From: Lingula anatina
Taxonomy: Eukaryota > Brachiopoda > Lingulata > Lingulida > Lingulidae
Assembly (NCBI RefSeq): GCF_001039355.2
Contig: NW_019773648.1
Coordinates: 186,001 to 250,000, forward strand
DNA: 64,000 nucleotides
Direction of reading: 5' to 3'
The position numbers were made by a program, and so were the translations under genes. The first letter of the stretch is position 1. Every line of letters starts with the position of its first letter. This document shows, piece after piece, positions 49,110 to 59,398 of the stretch. Below the pieces are notes generated by a model. It saw only the letters and a program-made list of their open reading frames with translations. It was not told where the DNA came from and ran no database searches.

Positions 49110-49115
49110 AATAAA
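49110..49115 (+). terminator. Poly(A) signal of the second ZNF106 copy
   Basis: AATAAA in the same context (ccaaataaatattt) as 40460-40465 of the first copy. Confidence 0.55.
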
Positions 49116-49226
49116 TATTTTTCTAATGACTACAGAATGCAGAATATTCATCATATTATCACCATGTTTGGTCACAACACCAGATCTTTACCATATGGAC
49201 CAAAAAAAAACTATCCCCCCCCCCCC

Positions 49227-49472
49227 ACTTGCCTTTTATCATATTAGACAATAAAGTCATTTCAGACCCCCTCATCTTTATTATGTGAGACCATGAAATC
49301 CGCTCACTCACTCCCCTTTTATCACATTAGAACATGGAAGTCTGCTCACCCCGTCCCTATATAACCATAATCATTACGGGCCATGAAGCCTGTTCACTCC
49401 CCCTCCCCTTTATCATGTAAGGTGAAGTCGGCTCACTCTCTCACCTTTAGCATATTAGACCATGAGTCCATT
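49227..49472. repeat. Degenerate minisatellite, unit about 40 bp
   Basis: About six diverged units share the theme ccttttatcatattagaccatgaa(g)tc(t)gctcactc. It lies downstream of the second ZNF106 copy and is not present after the first copy. The rest of 48074-49903 is 3' UTR and AT-rich intergenic DNA. Confidence 0.65.
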
Positions 49473-49903
49473 CGGAACGGATGATCCTCGGATTTTCTGA
49501 TCCACGAACTTAATATGGGCAACCTATCATTAAAGGTAGCCGCCTATAATCTGGTCTGAATGTGTATTAGAAAAAAAGGAAAATGAACACCCCGCCGCAA
49601 CACTTTCAAAATCTATTCTGACGAGAAGCACAACACATATTTAAGTCTTGCATTAAATGTGACAAAGTTGAGAGAAAGATTAGTTCTATGTTGTGACTTT
49701 TCTTACTCGGCACCTTGAAGAAATTGGAGCATGTCGAACATTAAAAAAGCATTTATTGGGTTTAATTTGTTTAAATTAACTTCTCTCTCGAAAGACCTTG
49801 ATTTAAAATCCTATTTGCGTCTGCTTGATGTAAACAGAACGTTTTTATTGAGGGAGCGCAAAAAATTAATGCAACAGTGAGATCCTAGATCTGTACGTTG
49901 GTG

Positions 49904-49912
49904 TATTATATA
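49904..49912 (+). promoter_or_regulatory. TATA-like box of the secreted-protein gene, copy A
   Basis: TATTATATA about 55 bp upstream of the ATG at 49967. It is conserved at the same distance in copy B (54217-54225). It implies a very short 5' UTR in the same exon as the signal peptide. Confidence 0.5.
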
Positions 49913-49966
49913 CGAGGATAGTAGCCGGTTTCTGATGTCCAAGTTTTTGACTTTGCAGATATCAGG

Positions 49967-51707
49967 ATGCTGTTCAGACAAAGCACAACGGGCCTGAGTT
50001 ATGTGTTCATGTTGGTAGTTCTATTAGCAGCACGAATGATTCCGTGTAGAAGTCAAAAGAAGTGTCCACTTTTTCAAATCTGTTTTGACAAGGTGTGTAG
50101 GCAGCCGACGAAAGCAGACGCAGCTAAGATTTTCCCGGGAATTTTGAGATCACCTGCAGACATAAGTGGCAAAGTAGTAAGTGGTGATGTGAGAGACATC
50201 TCTAGAATCGTGAGACCCTCTTGGGTCCTGCAACCTAGGGGACCACAGGGACCCTCATCCAGTTCAAAAGGATATAAAAGGCCGTTGGCGGGGACGTATG
50301 GGAATCTGTTTTCAAGCTACGACCCCACACAACCATATCTGATGTCACGCCAATTGACCAAAAGGCAGTCTGATAACAATAAATGCTGCGAAGGGTTCGT
50401 ATTTCATTTTTGAATGTTAATAAATATTATTATAAACATTTTGTGTGATACTTGTATAATTCAAACTTATTTCATGTACTATGGTGCCCTCCGATGTGGA
50501 AAGAAATCAACAGTAATTTTAAAGTGATATAAAACAGTTGTGCAACTGTAAAACAAAATCTGTTCGTCTCTGACGTGACGTTAGTCATTTCGTTGTATTT
50601 ATTTATTCATTTAATTAATTTTTATTTCTTATTTCTTAATTATTTTTTTATTATTTTCATCTATAATTTTTTTTTTTTTTTTTGGGGGGGGGGGTGACCT
50701 TTAGATTGTTAAAGTGCTTATAATGATAAAGTGAACACGTGTTCCTGGCAAATTATATGACCTCTTGCATGTATGGTTGTTAAACTATGACGATACGCGA
50801 ATATACAGGGTAAGCCCCCCCCCCCCCAAAAAAAAAATCATAAAAATCTTATTAAATTCTACCAAGGTCCATAAAATTTCAAGAAATATGCGGGACTTAA
50901 ACTTCAATATGTGCATGATCATTCCCCAAAGTGTCAGTTATCTTGGTCGGTTTTCATAAAGTTTTTTTTTTAAATATGCTCCAAATGGCCTCCACGGCAT
51001 TGGAGGCACACTTGCATACGTCGCGAAAAAATTGTCAATTTCTCAAACACTCCTTCGGGATTTACCTGAGAGCCTGATCAGCAGGAAGTTTGATGGACCT
51101 TTCGTAGATTAAATAAAATTTTTATTGTTTTATTTTTAAGGGGGGGAGGGTCACCCTGTATAATGAAAAACTGTATTGGTAGCATTTCAGTGAATTTCTG
51201 TCCAAGCGCCGACGAATCAGGGAACTTCTTCACGGAGATGGTATCAGGAGAAATACTGACCTGGAAACCTGTGCAAGACGGTGATTGCAACAGCTTACAT
51301 CCAGACGGTCTTTTCCAAGTATTCCCAATTAAAATGTGCACGTACGTCAGCTTTCTTTTTTGAAAGTCGTTCAACAAAGTATTCTAAATTTACCGCTGTT
51401 AATTATTGATTATATTGACACTAAAAAAGGGATTGAATTCTTGTAATTCTTTACATTTTTAATCGATATCAGTTATCAAACAGCATATCTTGACGTTTGG
51501 AATCAATCACCGAAAAAAGATATCAGCATTCCTTTCTACCTATATTTTAGATCTGCGACGGCGTGTGGAGCTTACATATGTATTCAAGAATTTCGGACAT
51601 ACAACGTATTAATGGAATGCTTCGGGACGAACTGCCCTTGTCAGCCGCTGCAGTTTAAACCTCTTGAATTCCCCAGCGCTTGTCTGTGCAGCAATGGAGC
51701 AGGTTGA
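49967..51707 (+). CDS. Secreted cysteine-rich precursor, Spatzle-like cystine-knot candidate, copy A
   Basis: Three exons: 49967-50394, 51183-51341, 51551-51707 (744 nt, 247 residues). A hydrophobic segment after the N-terminus (SYVFMLVVLLAARMIPC) fits a signal peptide. A propeptide ends in a dibasic site K132-R133 within RQLTKRQ. The C-terminal 114 residues carry 12 cysteines, with NFCPSADESG, KMCTSATACGAYICIQEF, TNCPC and a final FPSACLC. A short cleaved C-terminal domain ending in PS-x-C-x-C recalls Spatzle-type Toll ligands and, less, other cystine-knot cytokines. This is resemblance only. Exon phases (2 at both junctions) agree, but the exon 2 acceptor (ttggtag) is weak and lies 24 bp from a MITE. 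Confidence 0.6.
50806..51158. mobile_element. MITE with CAGGGT ends and TA target duplication
   Basis: A 353-bp element in intron 1 of the secreted-protein gene. Ends CAGGGTAAGCCCCCC and (reverse-complemented) CAGGGTGACCCTCCCCCCC are flanked by TA. The arms pair for about 70 bp, through the A-rich stretch to aggtccat. TA duplication and foldback form suggest a Tc1/mariner-related non-autonomous element. A T-run/G-run followed by tgacct at 50667-50700 may be a fragment of the same family. Confidence 0.7.
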
Positions 51708-53025
51708 CCCCTCCCCAAGAAAAATTCGTTCAATTACCCAAGAAGAAATTAAACTTTAATTTAAAGGGCTTGAAGACATAATATTAATTCATTTATACTA
51801 ATTTTATTTTATTTTGTTTCTATTTAATTTACTTTTATTTTCAAATGACTGGATACCGATAGAGCGGGACGTGATGTCTTCAAAATAAACCGGATAATAT
51901 AAACACTCTGAAATTATTAAATTGTCGAAATAAATATATTTATCTCCCTTTGATATGATATCTTCATTTTAAAAAAGTGTCTAAGCGATAAAAATAATAA
52001 TTCATGTTGCAATATTCTTTTTTTAAGATGGCAAAGAATTCCTTTAAGTAAGTAGACAAATCCAAATTTTAGCAAACATTTGGTTATTTCCCGCAGTGAA
52101 TGTTTAAGCAAAAGGTTAGAATGAGATTTTTGGACCAAAAACCTCTGTGAGACAGAGAACAGAATGTTAGACCATGGTCTAATGATCTTGAACAGATAAT
52201 AGCTAATGATTATTCCTCCTGTATAATGACATTTTATTATAGTGTAATGTAGTGTCTTATTATGTCTTCTTATATACATAATAAGACACTACTCTATCAT
52301 GAAAGGTCATTATACAGTAGGAATTATCATTAGCTAATTATGTATATACCTGGCAAACTGTATATATTCTCCAGCGCATGCCGGTGTATAAGTTGCAACA
52401 GTTATCATAATAACTGCTCTGGTTAGCACAATGGTGTCACGCCACATTTGGTATGAAAATATTGTAAATGTGATTAGTATTTGATAACAAAAGAACAAAA
52501 CCGAATCCCAGCGAAATAAAATTTCTAATTTTTAGTCACTGTGAAATGGAGACTGGTCTTAACGCTAATAAGTAAAATTTGGAATTTAAAACTCGAAAAC
52601 GTTTATAGATAGTAATTTTGATGAATCGCTGCTATTTCCAGGAAAGCTGATGTTTTGCTATATAAAGGTCTAACCCGCATTGTATGCCATTGTGTTGATT
52701 TTGTATTGTTCAAGCAAGAAGTAAAATGATTCATATCTTTTCTGTATCTGTATTTTATCGATTCAGTAATAAATAATAAAATAAAACTCAATATATGTTC
52801 ATTTATGATAAAAAATGGCCCCTCTCAAATCATATGTGGAGATCAGTTTTTGATACAGGAACTATTCCTTGGTTCATATCGTACTCAAATACTATCATTT
52901 ATTCTTTGCACATCCCGGCTCAATATGCCCAGTAATGTCAACAGCATTTTGATTTTAACATGGCCATAAAAAGCGAAGATCGTTTGTTTGATATATATCT
53001 CAAAGCACATCATAATACGCATGTG
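51708..53025. other. Convergent intergenic region, copy A
   Basis: It lies between two genes that point at each other. AATAAA at 51884-51889 (plus) can end the secreted-protein transcript; minus-strand AATAAA near 52898-52903 can end the membrane-protein transcript. It holds the inverted repeat at 52197-52341 and no gene. Confidence 0.5.
52197..52341. repeat. Long inverted repeat, arms about 65 bp, loop 12 bp
   Basis: The left arm 52197-52264 pairs with 52277-52341, with a few mismatches (shared core agtgtcttattatg and gctaatga...tgtataatgac). A 16-bp palindrome TTAGACCATGGTCTAA lies just to the left at 52167-52182. It looks like a foldback insertion. Copy B lacks about 10 bp of the right arm. 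Confidence 0.75.
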
Positions 53026-53525
53026 TCAACAGTGGCACTCGTCTACGACAAGAACTTCATATGGCGGCGGCAGCTCAGGGACCTGCGTCCCGCCGTTCTC
53101 GTCTTCAAGATCAACAGCTTGGAAATAGCTGGGTGGCGGGGGCTCGTTTTCAACACTGTTACTGTCTGTTCCACGTTGTTCTGAGCCATCTCTCATTGGT
53201 GTTTGTCTCTCACGAGTGATTTCATCGTAGGACGGTGGATTGGTGAGAACCGGAGCCACGCTCTGATGGTGTTGTATCACAGCGGGCAGTTGACTAGCTT
53301 CGGCCAAGGAACTGTTGCACAAATGTGTTAGATGTGCCGTGGTAAGATCGGACAGTATGGCAAGCTGAAATTGGTTGGGATCAACCACCTGCTGTCTGCT
53401 TGCCCTGCGGGTTCGCACACGTTTACAGAGGGTTTTGATGGACATTCCCACGCCCCCTAAGAATAGAATCAAACCTAGTCCTAAGCAAATTAGCCCCAGA
53501 ATATAGACCGTTACACTCAACGGCG
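53026..53525 (-). CDS. Two-pass PY-motif membrane protein, copy A, truncated at gap
   Basis: It encodes residues 83-247 of the protein at 56933-57676: the second membrane segment and whole cytosolic tail with its three PY motifs. It stops at the N at 53526, and the first 82 codons are missing. Differences from copy B are few (V/M, G/A, N/S, G/E, E/Q). The break is an assembly boundary, not a mutation. Confidence 0.8.
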
Positions 53526-53526
53526 N
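53526..53526. other. Assembly gap (single N) 2
   Basis: It interrupts the membrane-protein gene of copy A. The sequence to its left recurs up to 57432. Confidence 0.95.
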
Positions 53527-53865
53527 TTGAACTCCCATGGGCCTGAAGCCTTATGTTTGTTACACATTTTACTTACATTGGTATTACCTGTTGAGCATAA
53601 TTAGAACTTGATGTTGAATTTGCAGTTTAACATAATGTACTTTTGCATCAGAATTGACAGTAGCCTATTTTGTTATTTCCTGCTTTTTGTCTGTACATTT
53701 GACAGCTTTGCTGCCTTGTTTTTTTAATGCTCATACGTTTACATATTTATCCTTATTTTATTTTGCTAATCTTATTATAAGCGTTTTTTTTTTCTGAGAA
53801 AAAACTTTATTTAGTAACCATTTTGCATAACATCCAGGCTTGTAACCTGAAATGTGGGGATCAAG
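53527..53865. other. Unique left edge of the third contig
   Basis: No gene seen. It does not resemble the sequence before the gap or the region before copy A (49180-49554). Confidence 0.5.
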
Positions 53866-54216
53866 TCTGAATGTGTATTAGAAAAAAAAAGGAAAAAGAA
53901 CACACTGCCGCATCACTTTCAAAAACTTTTCTGACGGTAAAAACAATACATTTTTAGGTCTTGCATTAAGTGTGACAAAGTTGATAAAAAGATAAGCTTT
54001 ATGTTGTGACGTTTCTTACTTAGCACCTTGAAGAAATTAGAGCATGTCGAACATTAAAAAGGCTTTTATTGGGTTTAATTTGTTTAAATTAACCTCTCTC
54101 TCGAAAGACCTTGATTAAAAATCCCATTTGCGTCTGCTTGATGTAAACAGAACGTTCCTATTGAGGGAGCGAAAAAAATTAATGCACCAGTGAGATCCTA
54201 GATCTGTACGTTGGTG

Positions 54217-54225
54217 TATTATATA
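54217..54225 (+). promoter_or_regulatory. TATA-like box of the secreted-protein gene, copy B
   Basis: TATTATATA about 53 bp upstream of the ATG at 54278, matching copy A. Confidence 0.5.
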
Positions 54226-54277
54226 CGAGCACAGAAGCCGGTTTTGATGTTAAAGTTTTGACTTTGAAGATATCAGG

Positions 54278-55641
54278 ATGCTGTTCAGACAGAGCACAAC
54301 GGGCCTGAGTTATCTTTTCATGTTGGTATCTCTTCTATTAGCAGCGCGAATGATTTCATGTAGAAGTAAAAAGAAGTGTCCACTTTTCCAAATCTGTTTT
54401 GACAAGGTGTGTAGGCAGCCGACGAAAGCAGACGCAGCTAAGATTTTCCCGGGAATTTTGAGATCACTTGCAGACATAAGTGGCAAAGTAGTAAGTGGTG
54501 ATGTGAGAGACATCTCGAGATTCGCGAGACCCCCTTGGGCCCTGCAACCTAGGGGACCACAGGGACCCTTATCCAGTTCAAAAGGGAACAAAGGGTCGTT
54601 GGCGGGGACGTATGGGAATCTGTTTTCAAGCTACGACCCCACACAACCATATCTGATGTCACGCCAGTTGACCAGTAGGCAGTCTGATAACAATAAATGC
54701 TGCGAAGGGTACGTATTTCATTTTTAAATGTTTATAAATATCATTATAAAGATTTTGTGTGATACTTGTATAATTCAAACTTATTTCATCCACTATGGTG
54801 CCCTCCAATGTGGAAAGAAATCAACAGTTATTTTAAAGTGATATGAAACAGTTATGCAAATGTAAAACAAAATGTGTTCGTCTTTGACGTGCTTATAATG
54901 ATAAAGTGAACACGTGTTCCTGGAAAATCATGACCTCTTACATGTATGGTCGTTATACTATGACGGTACGCGGATATACAGGGTAACACCCCCCATCCCA
55001 CCCACCCCCCAAATAAAGAATGAAAAAAGAATTCATAAAAATCTTATTAAATTCTACCAAGGTCCATCAAATTTCAAGAAATCTGCTGGACTTAAACCTA
55101 TACTGGTAGCCTTTCAGTGAATTTCTGTCCGAGCGCCGACGAACCAGGGAACTTCTTCACGGAGATGGTATCAGGAGAAATACTGACCTGGAAACCTGTG
55201 CAAGACGGTGATTGCAACAGCTTACATCCAGACGGTCTTTTCCAAGTATTCCCAATTAAAATGTGCACGTACGTCAGCTTTCTTTTTTTGAAAGTCGTTC
55301 AACACATTTCATTCATTCTAAATTTACTGCTGTAAATTATTGATCATTTTGAAACTAAAAAAGGGATTGAATTCTTGTTATTCTTTACATTTCTAATTGA
55401 TATCAGTTATCAAACAGCATCTTTTGACTTTTGGAATCAATCACCGAAAAAAGATATCAGCATTCCTTTCTACCTATATTTTAGCTCTGCGACGGCGTGT
55501 GGAGCTTACATATGTATTCAAGAATTTCGGACATACAACGTATTAATGGAATGCTTCGGGACGAACTGCCCTTGTCAGCCGCTGCAGTTTAAACCTCTTG
55601 AATTCCCCAGCGCTTGTCTGTGCAGCAATGGAGCAGGTTGA
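54278..55641 (+). CDS. Secreted cysteine-rich precursor, Spatzle-like candidate, copy B
   Basis: Exons 54278-54708, 55110-55268 and 55485-55641 (747 nt, 248 residues). The first donor GAAGG|gtacgt is a strong consensus, better than GG|gttcgt in copy A, and supports the phase-2 junction. It has one extra Leu in the signal peptide. All 12 C-terminal cysteines are kept. The dibasic KR of copy A is SR here (RQLTSRQ), so the predicted propeptide cleavage site is altered. Other propeptide differences are conservative. TGA is at 55639-55641; AATAAA at 55806-55811. Confidence 0.6.
54979..55097. mobile_element. Deleted remnant of the CAGGGT MITE
   Basis: The left arm of the element at 50806-51158 is present, but the centre and right end are gone. 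Similarity resumes at ctggtag, just before exon 2. The deletion lies wholly within intron 1. Confidence 0.65.
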
Positions 55642-56932
55642 CCCCCGCCCAAGAAAAATTCGTTCAATTACCCAAGAAGAAATTAAAGGGCTTGAAGACA
55701 TAATATTAATTCATTTATACTAATTTTATTTTCTTTTGTTTCTATTTAATTTACTTTTATTTTTAAATGACTGGATACCGATAGAGCAGGACGTGATATC
55801 TTCAAAATAAACCGGATAATATAAACACTCTGAAATTATTAAATTGTCGAAATAAATATATTTATCTCCCTTTAATATGACATCTTCATTTTAAAAAAAT
55901 GTCTAAGCGATAAAAATAATAATTCATGTTGCAATATTCTTTTTTAAGATGGCAAAGGATTCCTTTAAGTAAGTAGACAAATCCAAATTTAAGCAAACAT
56001 TTGGTCATTTCCCGCAGTGAATGTTTAAGTAAAAGGTTAGAATGAGATTTTTGGACCAAAAACCTCTGTGAGACAGAGAACAGAATGTTAGACCATGGTC
56101 TAATGATCTTGAACAGATAATAGCTAATGATTATTCCTCCTGTATAATGACATTTTATTATAGTGTAATGTAGTGTCTTATTATGTCTTCTTATATACAT
56201 AATAAGACACTACTCTATCATGAACAGTAGGAATAATCATTAGCTAATTATGTATATACCTAGCAAACTGTATATATTTTCCAGCTCATGCCGATGTATA
56301 AGTTGCAACAGTTATCATAATAACTGCTCTGGTTAGCACAATGGCGTCACGCCACATTTGGTATGAAAATATTATAAATGTGATTAGTATTTGATAACAA
56401 AAGAACAAAACCGAATCCCAGCGAAATAAAATTTCTAATTTTTAGTCACTGTGAAATGGAGACTGGTCTTAACGCTAAGTAAAATTTGGAATTTAAAACT
56501 CGAAAAAGTTTATAGATAGTAATTTTGATGAATCGCTGCTATTTCCAGGAAAGTTGATGTTTTGATATATAAAGGTTTAACCCGCATTGTATGCCATTGT
56601 GTTGATTTTGTATTGTTCAAGCAAGAAGTAAAATGATTCATATCTTTTCTGTATCTGTATTTTATCGATTCAGTAATAAATAATAAATTAAAACTCAATA
56701 TATGTTCATTTATAACAAAAAATGGCCCCTCTCGAATCATATGTGGAGATCAGTTTTTGATACAGGAACTATTCCTTGGTTCATATCGTACTCAAATACT
56801 ATCATTTATTCTTTGCACATCCCGGCTCAATATGCCCAGTAATGTCAATAGCATTTTGATTTTAACATGGCCATAAAAAGCGAAGATCGTTTGTTTGATA
56901 TATATCTCAAAGCACATCATAATATGCATGTG
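55642..56932. other. Convergent intergenic region, copy B
   Basis: Counterpart of 51708-53025. It contains the inverted repeat at 56116-56251 and a minus-strand poly(A) signal at 56805-56810 for the membrane-protein gene. No gene. Confidence 0.5.
56116..56251. repeat. Inverted repeat, copy B, right arm shortened
   Basis: Same foldback as 52197-52341. About 10 bp (aggtcattat) are missing from the right arm, so the arms no longer pair along their full length. Confidence 0.7.
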
Positions 56933-57676
56933 TCAACAGTGGCACTCGTCTACGACAAGAACTTCATATGGCGGCGGCAGCTGAGGGACCTGCGTCTCGC
57001 CGCTCTCGTCTTCAAGATCAACAGCTTGGAAATAGCTGGGTGGCGGGGGCTCGTTTTCAACACTGTTACTGTCTGTTCCACGTTGTTCTGAGGCATCTCT
57101 CATTGGCGTTTGTCTCTCACGAGTTATTTCATCGTAGGACGGTGGATTGGTGAGAACCGGAGCCACGCTCTGGTGGTGTTGTATCACAGCGGGCAGTTGA
57201 CTAGCTTCGGCCAAGGAACTGTTGCACAAATGTGTTAGATGTGCCGTGGTAAGATCGGACAGTATGGCAAGCTGGAATTGGTTGGGATCAACCACCTGCT
57301 GTCTGCTTGCCCTGCGGGTTCGCATACGTTTACAGAGGGTTTTGATGGACATTCCCACGCCCCCTAAGAAAAGAATCAAACCTAGTCCTAAGCAAATCAG
57401 TCCCAGGATATAGACCGTTACACTCAACGGTGTGACAGTCTGGAGTTCCTGCACCAAGAACCGCACCGCGACTATCAGGGCTCCAGTGAGGATGTGGAAC
57501 AATCCTACCGCTATCATGCACATGGGATTACAATTTGTGGAGTTTTGAATACACTGTGTGCAGCCCCACTGTGCCTTCTCGTCTTGCTGGCGTCTCTGGC
57601 GGCGTTGCTGAGAGAACTGGTTGCCCAGTCCCTGCAACTGTAACAACCCGTATATTGAGGCTGTGTTCCAGTCCAT
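56933..57676 (-). CDS. Two-pass membrane protein with cytosolic PY motifs
   Basis: A single coding exon of 247 codons. A Gln/Arg-rich N-terminus and a small Cys cluster (WGCTQCIQNSTNC) precede membrane segments at about 54-76 and 84-111. A basic stop-transfer stretch (KRMRTRRASR) and a tail of about 130 residues follow. The tail has three WW-binding PY motifs: NPPSY (177-181), PPPPSY (210-215) and PPPY (234-237). Such tails recruit Nedd4-type ubiquitin ligases, so an adaptor or a sorted receptor-like role is plausible. I do not recognise the family; TMEM171 has a comparable set of tail motifs. An acceptor (aattttag, boundary 57703/57704) shows that a 5' UTR exon lies upstream. Confidence 0.8.
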   Translation of the reverse strand: MDWNTASIYGLLQLQGLGNQFSQQRRQRRQQDEKAQWGCTQCIQNSTNCNPMCMIAVGLFHILTGALIVAVRFLVQELQTVTPLSVTVYILGLICLGLGLILFLGGVGMSIKTLCKRMRTRRASRQQVVDPNQFQLAILSDLTTAHLTHLCNSSLAEASQLPAVIQHHQSVAPVLTNPPSYDEITRERQTPMRDASEQRGTDSNSVENEPPPPSYFQAVDLEDESGETQVPQLPPPYEVLVVDECHC

Positions 57677-58047
57677 GTTTTATACTTCTTTGTTGAAGTT
57701 GACCTAAAATTATACAAAGACATTTCTTGGAATTGATTGTTAAGTAGCTCAAATGGTGATTATATTATGCCAGAATTTGGCACACCGGTAAACCGCTGCA
57801 TGAAAATGTGATGCAACATGGAAGGAATTTTCGGACCTTAAAAAATTTTTTTTTCACAAAAAAAGTCAAGTTGCTGAAATTTATAACTGGTTGAGTGTTA
57901 AACATTTTAATTGCGTCTGCCTTTATTGTGTTATTATTATTAACAAGAAACGAAGAATTATGCAGGACAAAGTTCTGCTACTTATTTTTCTAGCAGCGTA
58001 TGATGATTCTTTAACTCATATAATAGAAAGCACTGGTGTCAAATGCG

Positions 58048-58200
58048 TCATGAAACAGATTTTGGAAGCATCTGTAATATTTTCCCCTTATTGCTCCTAG
58101 TAAACATAATAATCTTGTTCAATTTTTCATACACTGCATCCAAACGCGTTTCCAGATCATTTTCTAAATTTTTACAAAATTCATTATCATCTTTCGCCAT
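58048..58200 (-). CDS. Small open frame, possible first exon of an unknown gene
   Basis: Fifty residues starting MAKDDNEFCKNLENDLETRL, acidic then amphipathic, with helical heptads (LETRLDAVYEKLNKI). Composition is more protein-like than nearby frames. No clear splice donor, partner exon or family was found. It may be chance. Confidence 0.2.
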   Translation of the reverse strand: MAKDDNEFCKNLENDLETRLDAVYEKLNKIIMFTRSNKGKILQMLPKSVS

Positions 58201-59398
58201 TATGAATCGCCAGGTGTTATCTCGAATGTCAATGTTTTTTTTTTTCTTCAGCTAATGGAGTTTAAATGTCACAAGCATAAAAGTCAGAGAAATTGTTTAA
58301 TTTTGATGTAAAAAAATCGCCTCTGACCTTTAAGCCGGCATCCCCTTTTCACGCTAAATCAAACAATTGATTGAACTTATCTTGTTATATATGGCTAATT
58401 TGATATCTATATGATAAGCTATTTAATTCCAAAAAGGATCTACAACAATGTACCCTTGGCAGAGACAGCCTAATCATGGGTTAAATGTTAAAGTCGGATC
58501 TATACTAGTTCAAGACAAAACCTCTGTCTGAATGCAGCATTTTTGTCATTTAAAGATATGTTACTACCACATTCACCAGTTACTGTAGTAAATACCAAAC
58601 TTCAGTGTTTTTTCAGGCAGTCTGTGCAAGAGAAATATCACCTTATTACACGATGAGTTATGCTTGGTTGTTGCATATACACGTAGCCGTGCATGAGGTG
58701 AGCCAAACCACCATGAAGACCTATGATCATGTGATCCCTTATCAACCCCCTGACAGTTAACATCTCTGAATATTGAGTAATACTTGCACCCCTGAGAAAT
58801 GCCGTGGGACCATGATGAACTTGTCGGGTGACGACAGCTTGTGTATTAAGGACCCTGTTAAGACAACACACCAACATACTGTAACTATAGTCGGTGATGC
58901 CTGCTGCCAGATATACTGGGATGAATAGAAATAAACTGATAAACAAATAAATAAATAGACAAATAGATAGATCTTTACATCAAACTAAGACTCTAGCATC
59001 AAAAGAGCATTTAAAAGTTAGAGAAAAGTGGATTTTGATAATGAAACCGTGGCTGTGCTTCTTTTTTTTCTATTGTCTAATTCTTCCGGAAAAAAAAAGA
59101 GATTTATAACAAAATCCCTGTATGGTGCTACAGAAAAAACGGTGCCTCCTTGCTAAGCATCAGAACATTGTGTTTCAGGTATACTTAAGATATGACAAAA
59201 TTCACATTTTAGTTTATCAGTCTGCCTTGGCCTATATGTCTGTCCCTCCCTCCCTGTTTATCTTGCAGTTACTGGGCTTTAGAGGGAAGATGGCGATAAT
59301 AGTTTTCAATGATAAAATCTTTATGTAGACCAAAAAGGTAAGATAGCATTTCCCTGACAATTTGAAATAATGAGCTCCTTTATTCAAACAGGTTGTTT

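Larger units (their letters stand above)
41132..49180 (+). repeat. Duplicated block, second copy of 32369-40530
   Basis: About 8 kb of direct duplication covering ZNF106 exons 6 to 18, introns and 3' UTR. Exon lengths are identical. Introns differ by substitutions and small indels, including a shorter T run at 45657 and small deletions near 45337 and 45542. Its left edge coincides with the N at 41131. Probably the other haplotype; a real tandem duplication is not excluded. Confidence 0.85.
53866..57432 (+). repeat. Duplicated block, second copy of 49555-53525
   Basis: About 3.6-4 kb in direct orientation carrying the secreted-protein gene and most of the membrane-protein gene. Exons are nearly identical. 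The largest difference is about 265 bp missing from the intron MITE. The first copy ends at the N at 53526, as expected for two allelic contigs placed in tandem. Confidence 0.85.

Noticed and set aside
55375-55641. 88-codon frame starting inside intron 2 of the secreted-protein gene
   Set aside because: Only its second half (from 55485) is exon. The upstream part is intron lacking a start context, and its equivalent in copy A has no matching start.
41132-57432. Genuine tandem gene amplification as an adaptive duplication
   Set aside because: Both duplicated blocks break exactly at N bases, and one starts just past a homopolymer run. Unmerged haplotypes explain this more simply. It stays open until read depth is checked.
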